This document shows positions 1-10,208 of a stretch of DNA of 64,000 nt, piece after piece. Position 1 is the first letter of the stretch. Each line of letters starts with the position of its first letter. Origin of the DNA: Hemileia vastatrix (Eukaryota; Basidiomycota; Pucciniomycetes; Pucciniales; Zaghouaniaceae). A model generated the notes under the pieces. It saw only the letters and a program-made list of their open reading frames with translations. It had not been told where the DNA came from and searched no databases. Made by a program: the position numbers and the translations under genes. The DNA lies in contig JASXTE010000005.1 in the NCBI GenBank assembly GCA_030280995.1, positions 25,992,001 to 26,056,000 of the forward strand, written 5' to 3'.

Positions 1-103
1 TTGCTATGGAGAATTACTTTCTGCGCTTTGAGTATAGATTTAGGACTCGATATTATTGATTTAATGAGTTGATTTCGCCTCAAGTGTCACGTGGCGCGTG
101 ACA
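1..103 (-). repeat. Partial left (3') LTR of element A
   Basis: Matches 7479-7581 with only a few differences and ends in GCGCGTGACA. Its outer part lies before the window. No clear purine tract sits directly inside it on the minus strand. A purine run (minus strand, about 198-180) lies some 80 bp further in. Confidence 0.85.
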
Positions 104-113
104 GATGCCCGGG

Positions 114-120
114 TATAAAA
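114..120 (+). promoter_or_regulatory. TATA box upstream of the antisense gene
   Basis: TATAAAA lies about 95 bp before the ATG at 215, in the short gap between the LTR end and the gene. The spacing suits a core promoter with transcription starting near 145. A pyrimidine-rich stretch at 149-210 follows, as is common before fungal start codons. This is sequence resemblance only. Confidence 0.5.
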
Positions 121-214
121 AACGCGAACTCCGTTGAGCTTTAGCCATCTTCCCACACTAATTTCCCTTGTCTAATACTTTTTTCCCTCACCTCTTAATT
201 ACTTTTTTTTTATA

Positions 215-1142
215 ATGAACTGCCCTACTCCCACACCCACGCCTCCACACCCTAAAGCAGATGGGGGAATAATCACACAAAAGTTTTCACAGACTTGCAC
301 GGCTTGTGAAAGCATGGAATATTTCTGTGTCAAAAGTACGGCGACTCGAGGCCCTCGCCAGAAATGCGAGTTTTGCCGTTGGCGGCGAGTGGCGTGTGAT
401 GCGTTGAGGAAGAACGCGGAAATTGAAAAACGATTTACAAAAACTAAATTTTGGGTAGTTCCGAAGACCAAAGAGGTGGTCGAAGACATTTGGGATGTCT
501 CGATTGAAGATGAACAATTGGTGGGGGAAAATGATAAGGAGATGAACAACGAGATCTCAACCTGGGTAACCCAGGCCACGAGTTCGAAGCGAGGTGTTGA
601 GGAAGAGGTTGACGAATTGGTGGAGGAGGATGAAGATGAAGTCCCTGTTCCAGGGCGGGCACCCAAGAAACGACGGGTGGTCATCGAGGACGATGAGGAA
701 GAGAGAGAGGTAGAAGTCGAAGTGGCGCCCAGGTTATTTCTGGAGCCTGATCCCATCTTCGAGGTAAGTTTTAATTTTTTTATTTCAAGGATGAAGTTAC
801 TGATGAGTTTTGTTTTAGACATCAAATAACCTTGAAGAGCCGATTGCGGAGCCTGCGCCGGTTATACTAACTGAGGCAAACCCTCCAGCCACGGAAGTAG
901 TTGAAGAGCCCAAAGACACCCTGGACCAGGTGTGGTCGAAGAAACCTTGTCAAGGTCAACGAGTAAGGTTCGCGGAAGAACTATGTGGGGAGTTCGGCGC
1001 TATTATTGACGCTGCTTCCTTCGACGTGGCAGAGGAGCTATTGGAGATGGGAGAGGTGGTTCCGGTAGGAGAGGAGGAGGTATTTGAGAAATGCAGGAAG
1101 GAAATAAGGGTAGTTTTGGAGAAAATGAAAAGATTGGTTTGA
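215..1142 (+). CDS. Zn2Cys6-like acidic nuclear protein, two exons, antisense inside element A
   Basis: Two exons, 215-763 and 819-1142, join in frame across a 55-bp GTAAGT...TTTTAG intron to give a 290-residue protein. Residues 28-61 have six cysteines spaced C-X2-C-X6-C-X12-C-X2-C-X6-C, which fits the Gal4-type Zn2Cys6 consensus. A long Glu/Asp-rich segment follows, with a basic KKRRVV patch near residue 150 that could be a nuclear localisation signal, then a Pro/Glu linker and a charged C-terminal part that may be helical. The frame is intact although the surrounding gag-pol is full of stops. It lies between the integrase end and the 3' LTR, opposite to gag-pol, with its own TATA box. Role unknown: a DNA-binding accessory protein of the element or a captured host gene. 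The zinc cluster is inferred from spacing alone. Confidence 0.7.
764..818 (+). other. Predicted spliceosomal intron of the antisense gene
   Basis: The donor is GAG|GTAAGT at 763/764 and the acceptor TGTTTTAG ends at 818. Removing 55 bp joins codon 183 to the downstream frame that stays open to the stop at 1140-1142. Without splicing the first frame stops just after 820. Size and signals fit fungal introns. Confidence 0.7.
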
Positions 1143-1407
1143 GAGAATTTAAAAGAAAAGATTTCAAAAGAAAAGGAGATGCAAAGAAAGAAAATTGTAT
1201 TTTAGTTTTATTTTATTTTTATTTTATTTTATTATGATTATTTTTTTTTATTGTAGGTGAATGTTGTTAATTTTATAAGATTTGAGAGAGAGAGAAAAAG
1301 AAGAGAAAAAAAAAGAAAAAAAGAAGTTTTAAATAAAAATTTTTAGAATTTGAAAGAAGAATTTTAAAGAGAGAAAAAGGTTGTTTTTAATTGAAGGAAG
1401 TTTTAGT

Positions 1408-1448
<41 letters not shown>

Positions 1449-1905
1449 AAATTGTTATGTAAGAAAAGAGAGAGAAAAGAAACGGTTTTGTGATTGAGAT
1501 GAGTTTGTTAAATTGAGGAATTTTTTTTTTTTTTTTTTTTTTAAAAGAGAGAATAAATTTTTTGGAAGAGAAAATTTTAAAGAGAATTTTAAATTTAAGA
1601 AAAGAATGTATTTAAAGAATTGAAAAGAAAAGAAAGAAAATATTTAGAGAGATTTATTTTTATTTTATTATTTATGTTTTATTCTATTTATTTTATTTTA
1701 TTTTATTTAATTTTAATTTTGATATTTTTTTTTTATTTTATTGTATTTAATTTTAATTTTGATTTTAATTTTAGTTGGTTTTGGAGGAAATTTTATAGAA
1801 AGAAAAGAAGAGAGAAAGAAGAAAAACAAGGCTAAGAAATTTAAGAGGTGTTTTAGATTTTAAAGAAAGAAAGAAAAAGAAAAGAAAATTTTAAATAAAG
1901 AAATT
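1143..1905. repeat. Purine/pyrimidine low-complexity spacer
   Basis: Between the antisense gene and the integrase end lies DNA made almost only of A/G runs and T runs, including T tracts of roughly 30 at about 1408-1438 and 20 at about 1520-1542. The small frame at 1620-1835 is a product of this composition and is not called. It would form the 3' UTR of the plus gene and of the minus gag-pol transcript. Confidence 0.75.
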
Positions 1906-4900
1906 TTAAGGTTTTGGTTTTAAAGGATATTTTGAATGAAAAGATTTTAGGAGTTCAGCAGCGTTAGAAACATTGATGGCTGGTTCCCAGGATGTTTTGT
2001 CTGAGTCATTAAGGAAGCCTTCCCATTCCACGAGGTATTGAAGTTTCCCCTTGCGTATTCTTGAATCAAGGATACAACTTACTTCCCACTCTAGATGATC
2101 TTCTACTTTGACCGGTTCTGGAGGGGGTTGGTTCTTGCCCGGGTATATTTCTCGAGCCAGTTCCAGGAGAGATACATTGAAAACAGGGTGAATCGCCTGC
2201 CATTTAGGAGGTAACTTGAGTCGAAATGCAGTTTTAGAGACTTCAGAGTCGATTTCGAATGGTCCCAAGCGCTTTTCAGCCAGTTTCTTTGATGGTCTTG
2301 TTGTTCGAATGTTTCGTGCGTCGAGCCATACTTTGTCGCCTGGTTTAAAGGAAGGAGCAGATTGTCGATGTTTGTCGGCCTGTTCCTTGTATCTTCGAAT
2401 CGCTGATTCCAAATTTGTTTCAAGTTCTTCTTGGAGTTGTGATATAGTTTGAATATAATGTTCCGCAGGATGATTAGTTCCTACATGAATTGAGTTGAAT
2501 CGAGGATGTCGTCCATAAATGGTTTTGAAGGGAGATTGTTGTGTCGAAGAATGAGTCGAGTTATTATAAGCAAATTCGGCCAATGGTAGCCATGTGGTCC
2601 AATCGTCTTGTTGGTAACTGACATACATTCGAAGATATTGTTCGAGGATTTGGTTAACTCTTTCTGTTTGACCATCGGTTTCAGGGTGATAGGCCGTGGA
2701 GAGATTCCTCGTGATATTGAGTTGTCGACACAGTTGGGTCCAGAATGTGGATACAAACAATGAGCCTCTATCTGAAATAATATCATTTGGTAAGCCATGT
2801 TTAGGAAATACATATTCTAGAAACAATTTTGACAAATCTTCTGCTGTAGCAGTAGTAGTGGTTTTAATAAAAATAGACATTTTTGAAAATCTATCTACTA
2901 TTACTAATATAGCATCAAAATCATTAGAAATAGGAAGTTGAGAAATGAAATCCATCGATAATGATTCCCAAGATTTAGAGGGAATAGGAAGTGGTTGAAG
3001 CAACCCATGCTTCCGGTGACGGGGAGCCTTATTCCTATTACATTCGTAACAAGCTTTTATATAGGCCTTGATTTCCTTGGTCATACCTGGCCAGAAGAAG
3101 TCCCTCGCTATTAACTGGTAGGTTTTATTAACCCCAAAATGACCAGCTAACGGAGAATCATGTTGACTATTGAAAATCCATAATTTTATCTCATTTTTGT
3201 CGGGTATGACTACTCTACCTTCACAGACTAATAGACCTGATTCAATACTAAATCTTTTGGCCCCTTGCTTCGAGAGTATTTTGTATTTTAACCCTAAACA
3301 ATAATCGTCCTTCGACTGAGCTTTGAGGATGTTGGATAGTGGATTTCAAAAAGATTGAATTGTCATCGAATTAAGTTGATGAGTCGTTAACATTGATTCG
3401 TTGAAGATTGATTGAACATTTGCTGGGTTCTTGTCAGCAAATGCGTCCCCCCGCTGTGGGTAAACGTCGTCCGGACGTGACAAGATATCTGGGACAATGC
3501 AGTTTTTTCCTGGGCGATAGGAAATAGAGAAAGAAAATTCAGACAAAAATTCAGCCCACCTGGCTTGACGCCTGGTTAACACTTTAGAAGACATGAAGTA
3601 TTTCAAAGCATTATGATCTGTTAAAATTTGAAAAGGACTATCTAGGCTGAGAAGAAAAGAACGCCATTTTTTAAGACAATGGATAATAGCTAAAAGCTCT
3701 TTGTCATGAATTTCATAATTTAATTCCGGGGCTATGAGTTTGCGTGACTCAAAAGCAACAGGATGAAACAAATTTGTTTCAGGATTTAATTGGGAGATGA
3801 CCCCTGCAATAGCATAATCGCTCGCATCTGTCTCAACTATTGTCGAGGCAGAAGGATCAAAATGCCGAAGAATTGGGGCTGTGGTGAACGCCGTTTTTAG
3901 TGCTTCGAATTCCTTTCATGCTGTAGAAGTAAAAACAAAAGGAATATCTTTTCTAAGAAGAGAAGTAAGATTGGAAATAGTTTTAGAGTAATCTTTAATA
4001 AATCTTCTATAGAAGTTTGCAAAACCCAAAGTCCTTGGAGTGATTTAATGTTTTTGGGCTCAGACCATTCCAGGATTTTCTGGATTTTTTTATCATCCAT
4101 GACTAAACCGTCAGTGGACAACGTAAAACCCAAAAAATCAATTGATTTGAGGTGGAATTTGCATTTATTATGCTTGGCGTAGAGACCATGATCTCGAAGA
4201 CGATTTAGGACCTGTTGAACATGATGAATATGTTCATCCAGTGTTTTCGAGAATATTAAAATATCATCTAAATAGACGACTACAAATTGTTCAACAACAT
4301 CTTGAAAGATATCATTAACAAAAGTTTGAAAAGTTGAAGGTGTGTTACATAATCCAAAAGGCATAACTAAATATTCAAAACTACCAAATCTAGTGCGCAT
4401 TGCAGTCAGTGGTTCATGACCTTCCGCAATGCGAATAAGATTGTAAGCGCCTCTAAGATCAATTTTAGAAAAGAAATTAGCACCATTGAAAAGGGTAAGA
4501 AGTAATGACATAGGAGGAACAGGATATGCATTCTTCTTCGTGACTGTGTTGAGCTTTCTATAGTCAACACACAACCTAAGACTTCCGTCCTTCTTTTTTA
4601 CAAAGAGGACAGGGGAGCCGGTTGGAGATTTACTGGCTCTGATGAAAACTTTGGCTACATTCTCTGCAATGTAGTCTCGAAGAACTTGAGATTCGTCCTT
4701 TGATAAAGAATAGACAGGACCTGCCGGAGGTACTGGGCCTATTAACTCTATTTGATGGTCGTAGGGTCAATGAGGTGGTAACTTATCGGCCTTGCGGATT
4801 GAGAAAACATCGAGGAAATTGTGGTAGATTTCCGGTAGAGTTGATTTGATGGCTTCAACGTTGATTTGGTTGTCCTCTTCGAGAGAATCTGTCGAGGGGA

Positions 4901-5553
4901 TACCTGTATTGAGAGAGCAGAATTCAATTACTTCGAGGCAATTTAAATCCTCTTCAAGTGAAGTCATCGAGCTAGAAGGGTTAGCCAATTGCTCATTTAA
5001 AGAAGGATCAGATGCTTGCAAGTCATCTGGCAGAGACTTGTCCTCTAGCAGGACGTTGTCAGGTGGGTTGTTTAACTCCCTATTGACCTGCATTGAAGAA
5101 TCAGAAATATACTTAGAGATGGGGTGATCAATCCCCTAGTCCAATCAATTTCGGGATTCCAATGCGTTAAAAAGTCATGGCCAAGAATGGTATCGTCCAT
5201 CCTTGGGGCGTCCAAGACTGATAATTCCCACTCAAAGGGGGGAAAATTCGGAAAGTTGAAAACCCATAAAACTTTCTTACTTACCCAATATTTGGGTTCC
5301 TCTGATTCGACCAAATAGATGGGAGTTCGATCGATATCTGTAAATGTTAGTTAAAGCTTCTCGGAAAAAGATAAACTAACAAAAGAAATTGAAGCTCCAG
5401 AGTCTATAAGACAACTGAAGGGAATGTCCTCCTTAAAAAGAATGAATCTCAAGTGGTTTAAGGCAACTCCAGTCCTTAAGACATGGAGGTTCTGTGCACT
5501 GGGAGAGATAAGATAGTTTGCTTTGCACACAAGTAAACTATCTACTAGTTTTT
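1906..5553 (-). pseudogene. pol: Element A pol: protease, RT, RNase H, integrase, chromodomain (broken)
   Basis: Read on the minus strand. The protease has LIDSGAS with the catalytic Asp at 5404-5402 and a later ILGHDF. The RT runs through SPVLFVKKKDG, VDYRKLN, VMPFGL and the YLDD catalytic motif near 4275. RNase H follows with HDKELLAI. The integrase has an HHCC zinc-binding region (about 3170-3040) and a DDE core with MDFIS, SDRGS and HPETDGQTERVNQ. The C-terminus (about 2080-1930) is a chromodomain with YLVEWEGF and TSWEP. Breaks: stop 5353-5351, a frameshift near 5100, stops 4769-4767, 3918-3916 and 3348-3346, and a frameshift near 4035 in the RT. These give a non-functional chain. The integrase-chromodomain segment 3084-1906 is still open for 392 codons. 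Confidence 0.9.
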
Positions 5554-6732
5554 TGACTTTGAACTAGTACCTTCTCTTTCCTTCAACTTTACACAGTCTT
5601 CCAACTTGTGCTTACCCCCACAATACATACATAACCCATTATCTGCTCGTCTCTTCCTCTCAGCTTCTTTAAGTTCCCCTTTAGGATCCAGTACTTTGCT
5701 GATATCGCCTGGGGTCGAGCCTTTTGGTCGTGGTTTATCCTTTCCCTTATTGGGTTTGGATTGAGTCGAGGAGGATTGATTTGGTTGTGGGTGTGAAGAA
5801 GGTCCCGATTTAAAATTTTGGCCTTGAGATTTGTTGGCATATCGACGATGTTGAAGTTGTCCTTGATAAACGCCGTCAAGTTCGAGGGTTCGATCCATTA
5901 AGTCCGTTAAAGTAGTCATCTTCTGACCGTGAAGATTTAATTGATCTAGAATCCTTGAAGGAAGTCCTTTCTTGAAATGATACTTAAGGGCAGCATCATT
6001 CCAACCTACTCGAGTTTGAAGTGCTCTGAAGTTCGAGATATATTCAGAAGCTTTACCATTATCACTCATGCGAAGAAAATCAAGTTCAATTTCCGCGTTG
6101 TCCGTTTCATTAGGGTCCCCAAACAACTTAAAAAGTTGGTCCTCGAATTTTTCCCAATTATTGATAAGTTAGTGGGTTTCTGTCGAGGAAAGCATGAGTA
6201 GATAAGGTTCGAACCATCTTGCTGCTTTCCCGGCTAGGAATGAAGAAGCGTAAACAACCTTTGATCAGTCGCTGTTAAAGGTTCGAGGATCATTATGGAA
6301 CAGTAGCTTGCAGGTTTGCAAGAAGGGTCGCAATCTGTCGGGGTGATCTCCGTTGAATTTGTCAGGAGATTTCATAGAAGGAGGTTTGAACTTAGATCCC
6401 TCTGAAGACGTTGGATTTGAACGGGTTTTCATAAAAAGTCTCATGAAATCTTCCAGAGAGTTAGATGGTCCCGGTTCTGAGGATTGGCCAGAAGGGTGAT
6501 TGGCAGGGGCGGATGGTGCCTCATGCATTGTATCCTCTCCTTCTTCTTCATCACTAGAATCCTCAAAATCTTGTGGAATGTCTTCTACAGATTGAACTGA
6601 ATGTTGCCGTTCCCTAAGGTCGAGTGGTTCCAAAGAGTGAGTGCGAGAAACAGACCTTGTGGCTGTTGGCCTGCCTCTAGCGCGAGCTCTAGTAGTAGCG
6701 CCCGTAGGAGGAGTGCGTTGAACAGGTGCCAT
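5545..6732 (-). pseudogene. gag: Element A gag (two in-frame stops)
   Basis: A single minus-strand frame from ATG at 6732 to TAG at 5547-5545, about 396 codons, with stops at 6267-6265 (TGA) and 6171-6169 (TAA). The N-terminal third is disordered and rich in Pro, Ser and acid. The capsid-like part contains FKPPSMKSPDKFNGD and, after the stops, WEKFEDQLFKLFGDPNE and the LPSRILDQL segment. A CX2CX4HX4C zinc knuckle, CMYCGGKHKLEDC, lies near the C-terminus. Such Gag proteins package the element's RNA and form its particle. Both stops could be single substitutions. Confidence 0.85.
5548..5554 (-). promoter_or_regulatory. Candidate -1 ribosomal frameshift site at gag/pol boundary
   Basis: On the minus strand the gag frame reads TCA AAA AAC TAG, so the heptamer A-AAA-AAC lies directly before the gag stop in the X-XXY-YYZ register. 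The protease frame is exactly -1 relative to gag and is open from this point to 5354. A -1 shift here would give Gag-Pol. No downstream pseudoknot was worked out. Confidence 0.5.
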
Positions 6733-6803
6733 TTAAATTTTTAGAAACACCTAAAAGGACGTAGTAGTGTAAAGAATGAGAACTACGGAGAATTAAATTA
6801 TAC

Positions 6804-7581
6804 TGTCACTGGACAACCTACACACAAGGTCGAGGATGTTCCTGTAAGTGAGATGAGGGATTTTAGAAACTTCTTTGAAGCACAGAGGAATGATTCGAGG
6901 AAATGATTTGAAGGTCACTCGAAGTAATAGCTATAGGTTCAAGGTTCGATCGAGAAGAATTATACACTAGCTCCAAGGTAATAATAATTCTTAAAATCTC
7001 ATGAAGGGTTGGTAACTCAATAATCAAAGATTTAGGATTTAGAAATGAATATTTGAGGAGGTAAAAGAAAGATACAATAACAATGATTTAACTTTTAAGG
7101 ATTTACCACTATTAATGTAAATACGATATTATAATTTAATTCTAAGGAATATCGAACCAAATACCCAACTCCTTTTATATCCTTTGTTCCTCCTCGCATT
7201 GACCTCCCTTCCATCGCAGCATTCCCATTCCATTGACCATTAATAACATACACTTAGACCCTCTCTACTAAATAACCGTTCATGCTCAATTTGCCCCTTT
7301 TAATTAATTAACAAAACTTTTAATGAAAAAAAAACTACTACTATACTATTTCATTGATTCTAGCGCTGTGCGCCGCTTATTGAGAAGGACTAAGGTACCC
7401 CATTGGGAGATTGACTAATTTAGATTTAGAGTTTAGGCTAGCGCAGTTAAATAGTAAGTACACAAAGGAAAATCGCAGTTGCTATGGAGAATTGCTTTCT
7501 GCGCTTTGAGTATAGATTTAGGACTCGATATTATTGATTTAATGAGTTGATTTCGCCTCGAGTGTCACGTGGCGCGTGACA
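6804..7581 (-). repeat. Right (5') LTR of element A, left edge inferred
   Basis: 7479-7581 is a direct repeat of 1-103, which fixes the right edge at GCGCGTGACA. The left edge is inferred from TGTCAC at 6804, which pairs with GTGACA at 7576-7581 as a 6-bp terminal inverted repeat and gives 778 bp with TG...CA ends. The part 6804-7478 has no partner inside the window, so its LTR status is untested. No TGG-type primer site follows it. Confidence 0.6.
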
Positions 7582-8490
7582 CTGGCTTGATACCAATTAT
7601 TTGTAAGATTGATGAGAAATATCCAATGGGGAATGGATTGACCATGAATAAATAAGAGAAGAAGAAAGAAAAGGACAAAAAAAAGTAAAAAACTTATATA
7701 TCCAAAGGAGACTGGAATGATATTGACAAATTGTAAGATTGAAAAAAGATGAAAAACAGTGTGCAGTAATTTATAGCCTAGGGGCCCATAACCTATTGGA
7801 ATGGAAATGGTGGTTTAGAGAGTCTGCAGCTGTGTGGGTAAAGTGGTTTGGTATGCATATTTAAGTGAGTTATTCCCCAATCATTGCTCAATTAGACTCT
7901 AGTAGCTAATTTATTCTGAATTCATATAATCAAATGAGCAAAGTCTCTTGAGTAGCTTCTGTAATTCCCACAACCTTGTGCCACTTTTTTTCAACTCAAC
8001 AATTATCTACTGAAACCAGACATGCCTCATTAATTACTTATCTGTTTTTCACCCTCACTTGACCCAACAATAGCCACTTCTATTCATTAAATTACAACTT
8101 ATATTTGTATTAAAAAATTCAGCCATACCTTCTGAAATATAATAGCTAAATAAAAATTTATTTATGTTGACTGAATCTAAGAAGAAAAGGTCTTCTAATT
8201 GGCACCCCCAAGAAGAAGAGAATCTTACCTTTCCATGAATAAGCATCAGCAAGCAACCTGAGTGCTCCAAATACCAAGCTGAAGAAATTTTACAAAAAGA
8301 TAGAAGCACACTTTAATAAATTCAGCAAACTACACTATTGTGATTGGAAAAATATTTGCATTTGTTGAATTGTTTGTATTTAGAAAAAAAATAAGAATTA
8401 AAACTAATTAAAAAATATTATATCATTCTACTTTATATATCAAGTAGTAAACACTGAAACTCTTAAATTTAGTGAAATATAAAATTCTGC
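7582..8490. other. AT-rich stretch with no recognised gene
   Basis: No open frame of note, no recognised domain and no clear repeat were seen. An 84-codon minus-strand frame at 8055-8309 has no recognisable features. Confidence 0.6.
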
Positions 8491-9079
8491 TGAACAAAAT
8501 CTGCCTAGTGGCTCTTCCCCAACTGACTGGTTAAGAACAGCACTCTCATTTTTTCATGATCAGAGAGAAACTTCTTTTAATGTTTAGTTTCATGGGAAAT
8601 ATTGAGATGTGCACCAAAGTAGAGAATTGATACCACCGAACCCACTGCTTCAAACTCATTTTATCTTACCTCTAGCCATAGAAACAGAGTTGACAACCTG
8701 ACAAGTGAACCTGATAGTCATTAACCTTCTTTTTCTTATTCTACACATCCCATTGGAATAAAGGTTTCTAAAAGAAGACAATTAAGTGAAAGCACCTCAA
8801 AAGATTCAAAGTCTCTATTTTCAGAAAAATACAATAATCTTGCTGAAATATGTGCCTCAAAAATGGACAAAAAAAACAGTTTATTTGAAAAAACAAATCA
8901 TCTTACCAAGGAAATAATTTTGATAGAGAAAAAGAAACTTGATTATGATATGAGATCAAATAATATGAAGTTACTTATCTTGAAAGAATAGGATTGTGAA
9001 ACACATGGAGATTTAGCTGTTTTAAAAAAGATGAAGGCTGATTTAAGGAATAGATGGATATATGATAAACAGTTTTGAG
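8491..9079 (+). pseudogene. Fragment resembling NAM-associated C-terminal domain protein
   Basis: Translating across breaks gives LPSGSSPTDWLRTALSFF, then (after a stop and a frameshift near 8590) WEILRCAPK, a Ser/Thr-rich linker, HPIGIKVSKRRQ and a charged coiled-coil tail with EIILIEKKKLDYDMRSNNM. This order (SGxS-acidic helix, CW-x-L-x-x-xPKW, RPIG-x-K-basic, coil) matches the 'No apical meristem-associated C-terminal domain' proteins that are numerous in rusts and related to the Myb-like partner of Harbinger transposons. At least four stops and one frameshift are present. The call is by pattern only. Confidence 0.4.
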
Positions 9080-9260
9080 ACAAATTTAAAATTTACTAAC
9101 GAGATTACAATATATTATTAAATTTTTAAAAATGGAAAAAATTATATTTTTTAAATATGATAAAGAATTTTTAATAGAAGTAAACTTTAATAAGTCAGTA
9201 ACTAACTATAAAATTTAAATATTAAGAGCCAATGATATTACAATTTTTAATATTTAAAAA

Positions 9261-10171
9261 TCAATATTGAGAGATGAACATTACAAAACTTTTTATTAAA
9301 TATAAATTAAATATTAGCTACTTATTGCCTTTTAATCTTTAGAGGTAATGATATATGGATCTGTTTGAGGTACTATAGTGAAATTGGTATATGTTAATAT
9401 ATTATAAATTTCAAATTTATTACCTTTTGATATTTAGAGACAATGATTTATGGATTTGTCTTAGCGGATATAATGAAACAGGTATGTGTTAATTTATTAT
9501 ACATTTCAAAGTTAGTGGAACAAGAAAAATCAGAAAATGGTTACCTTATATATGCCTTTAAATCCATGATCCAGCAAGAGAAGTGAGGCATTATTCCCTC
9601 ACTCAAATTCTTAGGAGGTGTCTTCTCAACTAAAATAATAATAATAAAAGTGTTGAAAAAAATAGGAAGTGGAAGCATTTGAAAATCCTAATCCTCCAAT
9701 GAGAAAATACAAAAAATAATAATAGAGAAAGCAAGAAAAATAGGAGGAGGAAGGATTTTAAAATCCTAATCCACTAATTATAAAATACAAAAAAATAAAA
9801 ATAAAAGTATGAGAAAAAAAATAAGAAGAGTAAGGATTTGAAAATCCTAATCCTCCAATTAGAAAATACAAAAATAAAAATAAAACAGAGTGAGAAAAAT
9901 TAAACCAGCAAGAAAAGAATAATAGGATGAGAAAAAATAAAACAAAGCAAGAAAAAAAAATTAGGAGGAAGTATTTTCAAATTCTTCCTCCTCCTCCAAT
10001 TAGAAAAAGTGAGAAAAAAAAAGGTGGAAGTATTTGAAAATCCTTCTCCTAGTTCCCCCCTAAAAAAATTGAGAAAACATTTGAGAAAGGACTATGTATG
10101 ATTTGAAATTCCTTCCTCCTAATTTTTTTTGCTCACTTTGTTTAATCATTTCTCCTCATACTTTCTTTCTT

Positions 10172-10208
<37 letters not shown>

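Larger units (their letters stand above)
1..7581 (-). mobile_element. Element A: degenerate Ty3/gypsy chromovirus with an extra antisense gene
   Basis: The same ~103-bp sequence lies in direct orientation at 1-103 and 7479-7581 and flanks a minus-strand gag-pol region, so this is an LTR retrotransposon whose left LTR is cut by the window start. Order along the minus strand is 5' LTR, gag, protease, reverse transcriptase, RNase H, integrase, chromodomain, then a region holding a plus-strand gene, then the 3' LTR. Gag and pol carry several stops and frameshifts, so it cannot move by itself. The polyprotein resembles chromoviruses abundant in rust fungi (recognition by eye). A target-site duplication cannot be tested because the left end is outside the window. 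Confidence 0.85.

Noticed and set aside
199..825. 208-codon minus-strand frame opposite the Zn2Cys6-like gene
   Set aside because: A Ser-rich shadow of the acidic coding strand; the plus frame has splice sites, promoter and cysteine spacing.
6780..6803. Primer-binding site for element A
   Set aside because: The sequence next to the inferred 5' LTR edge does not start with TGG on the minus strand and no tRNA-like match was evident; either the LTR edge is misplaced or priming differs.
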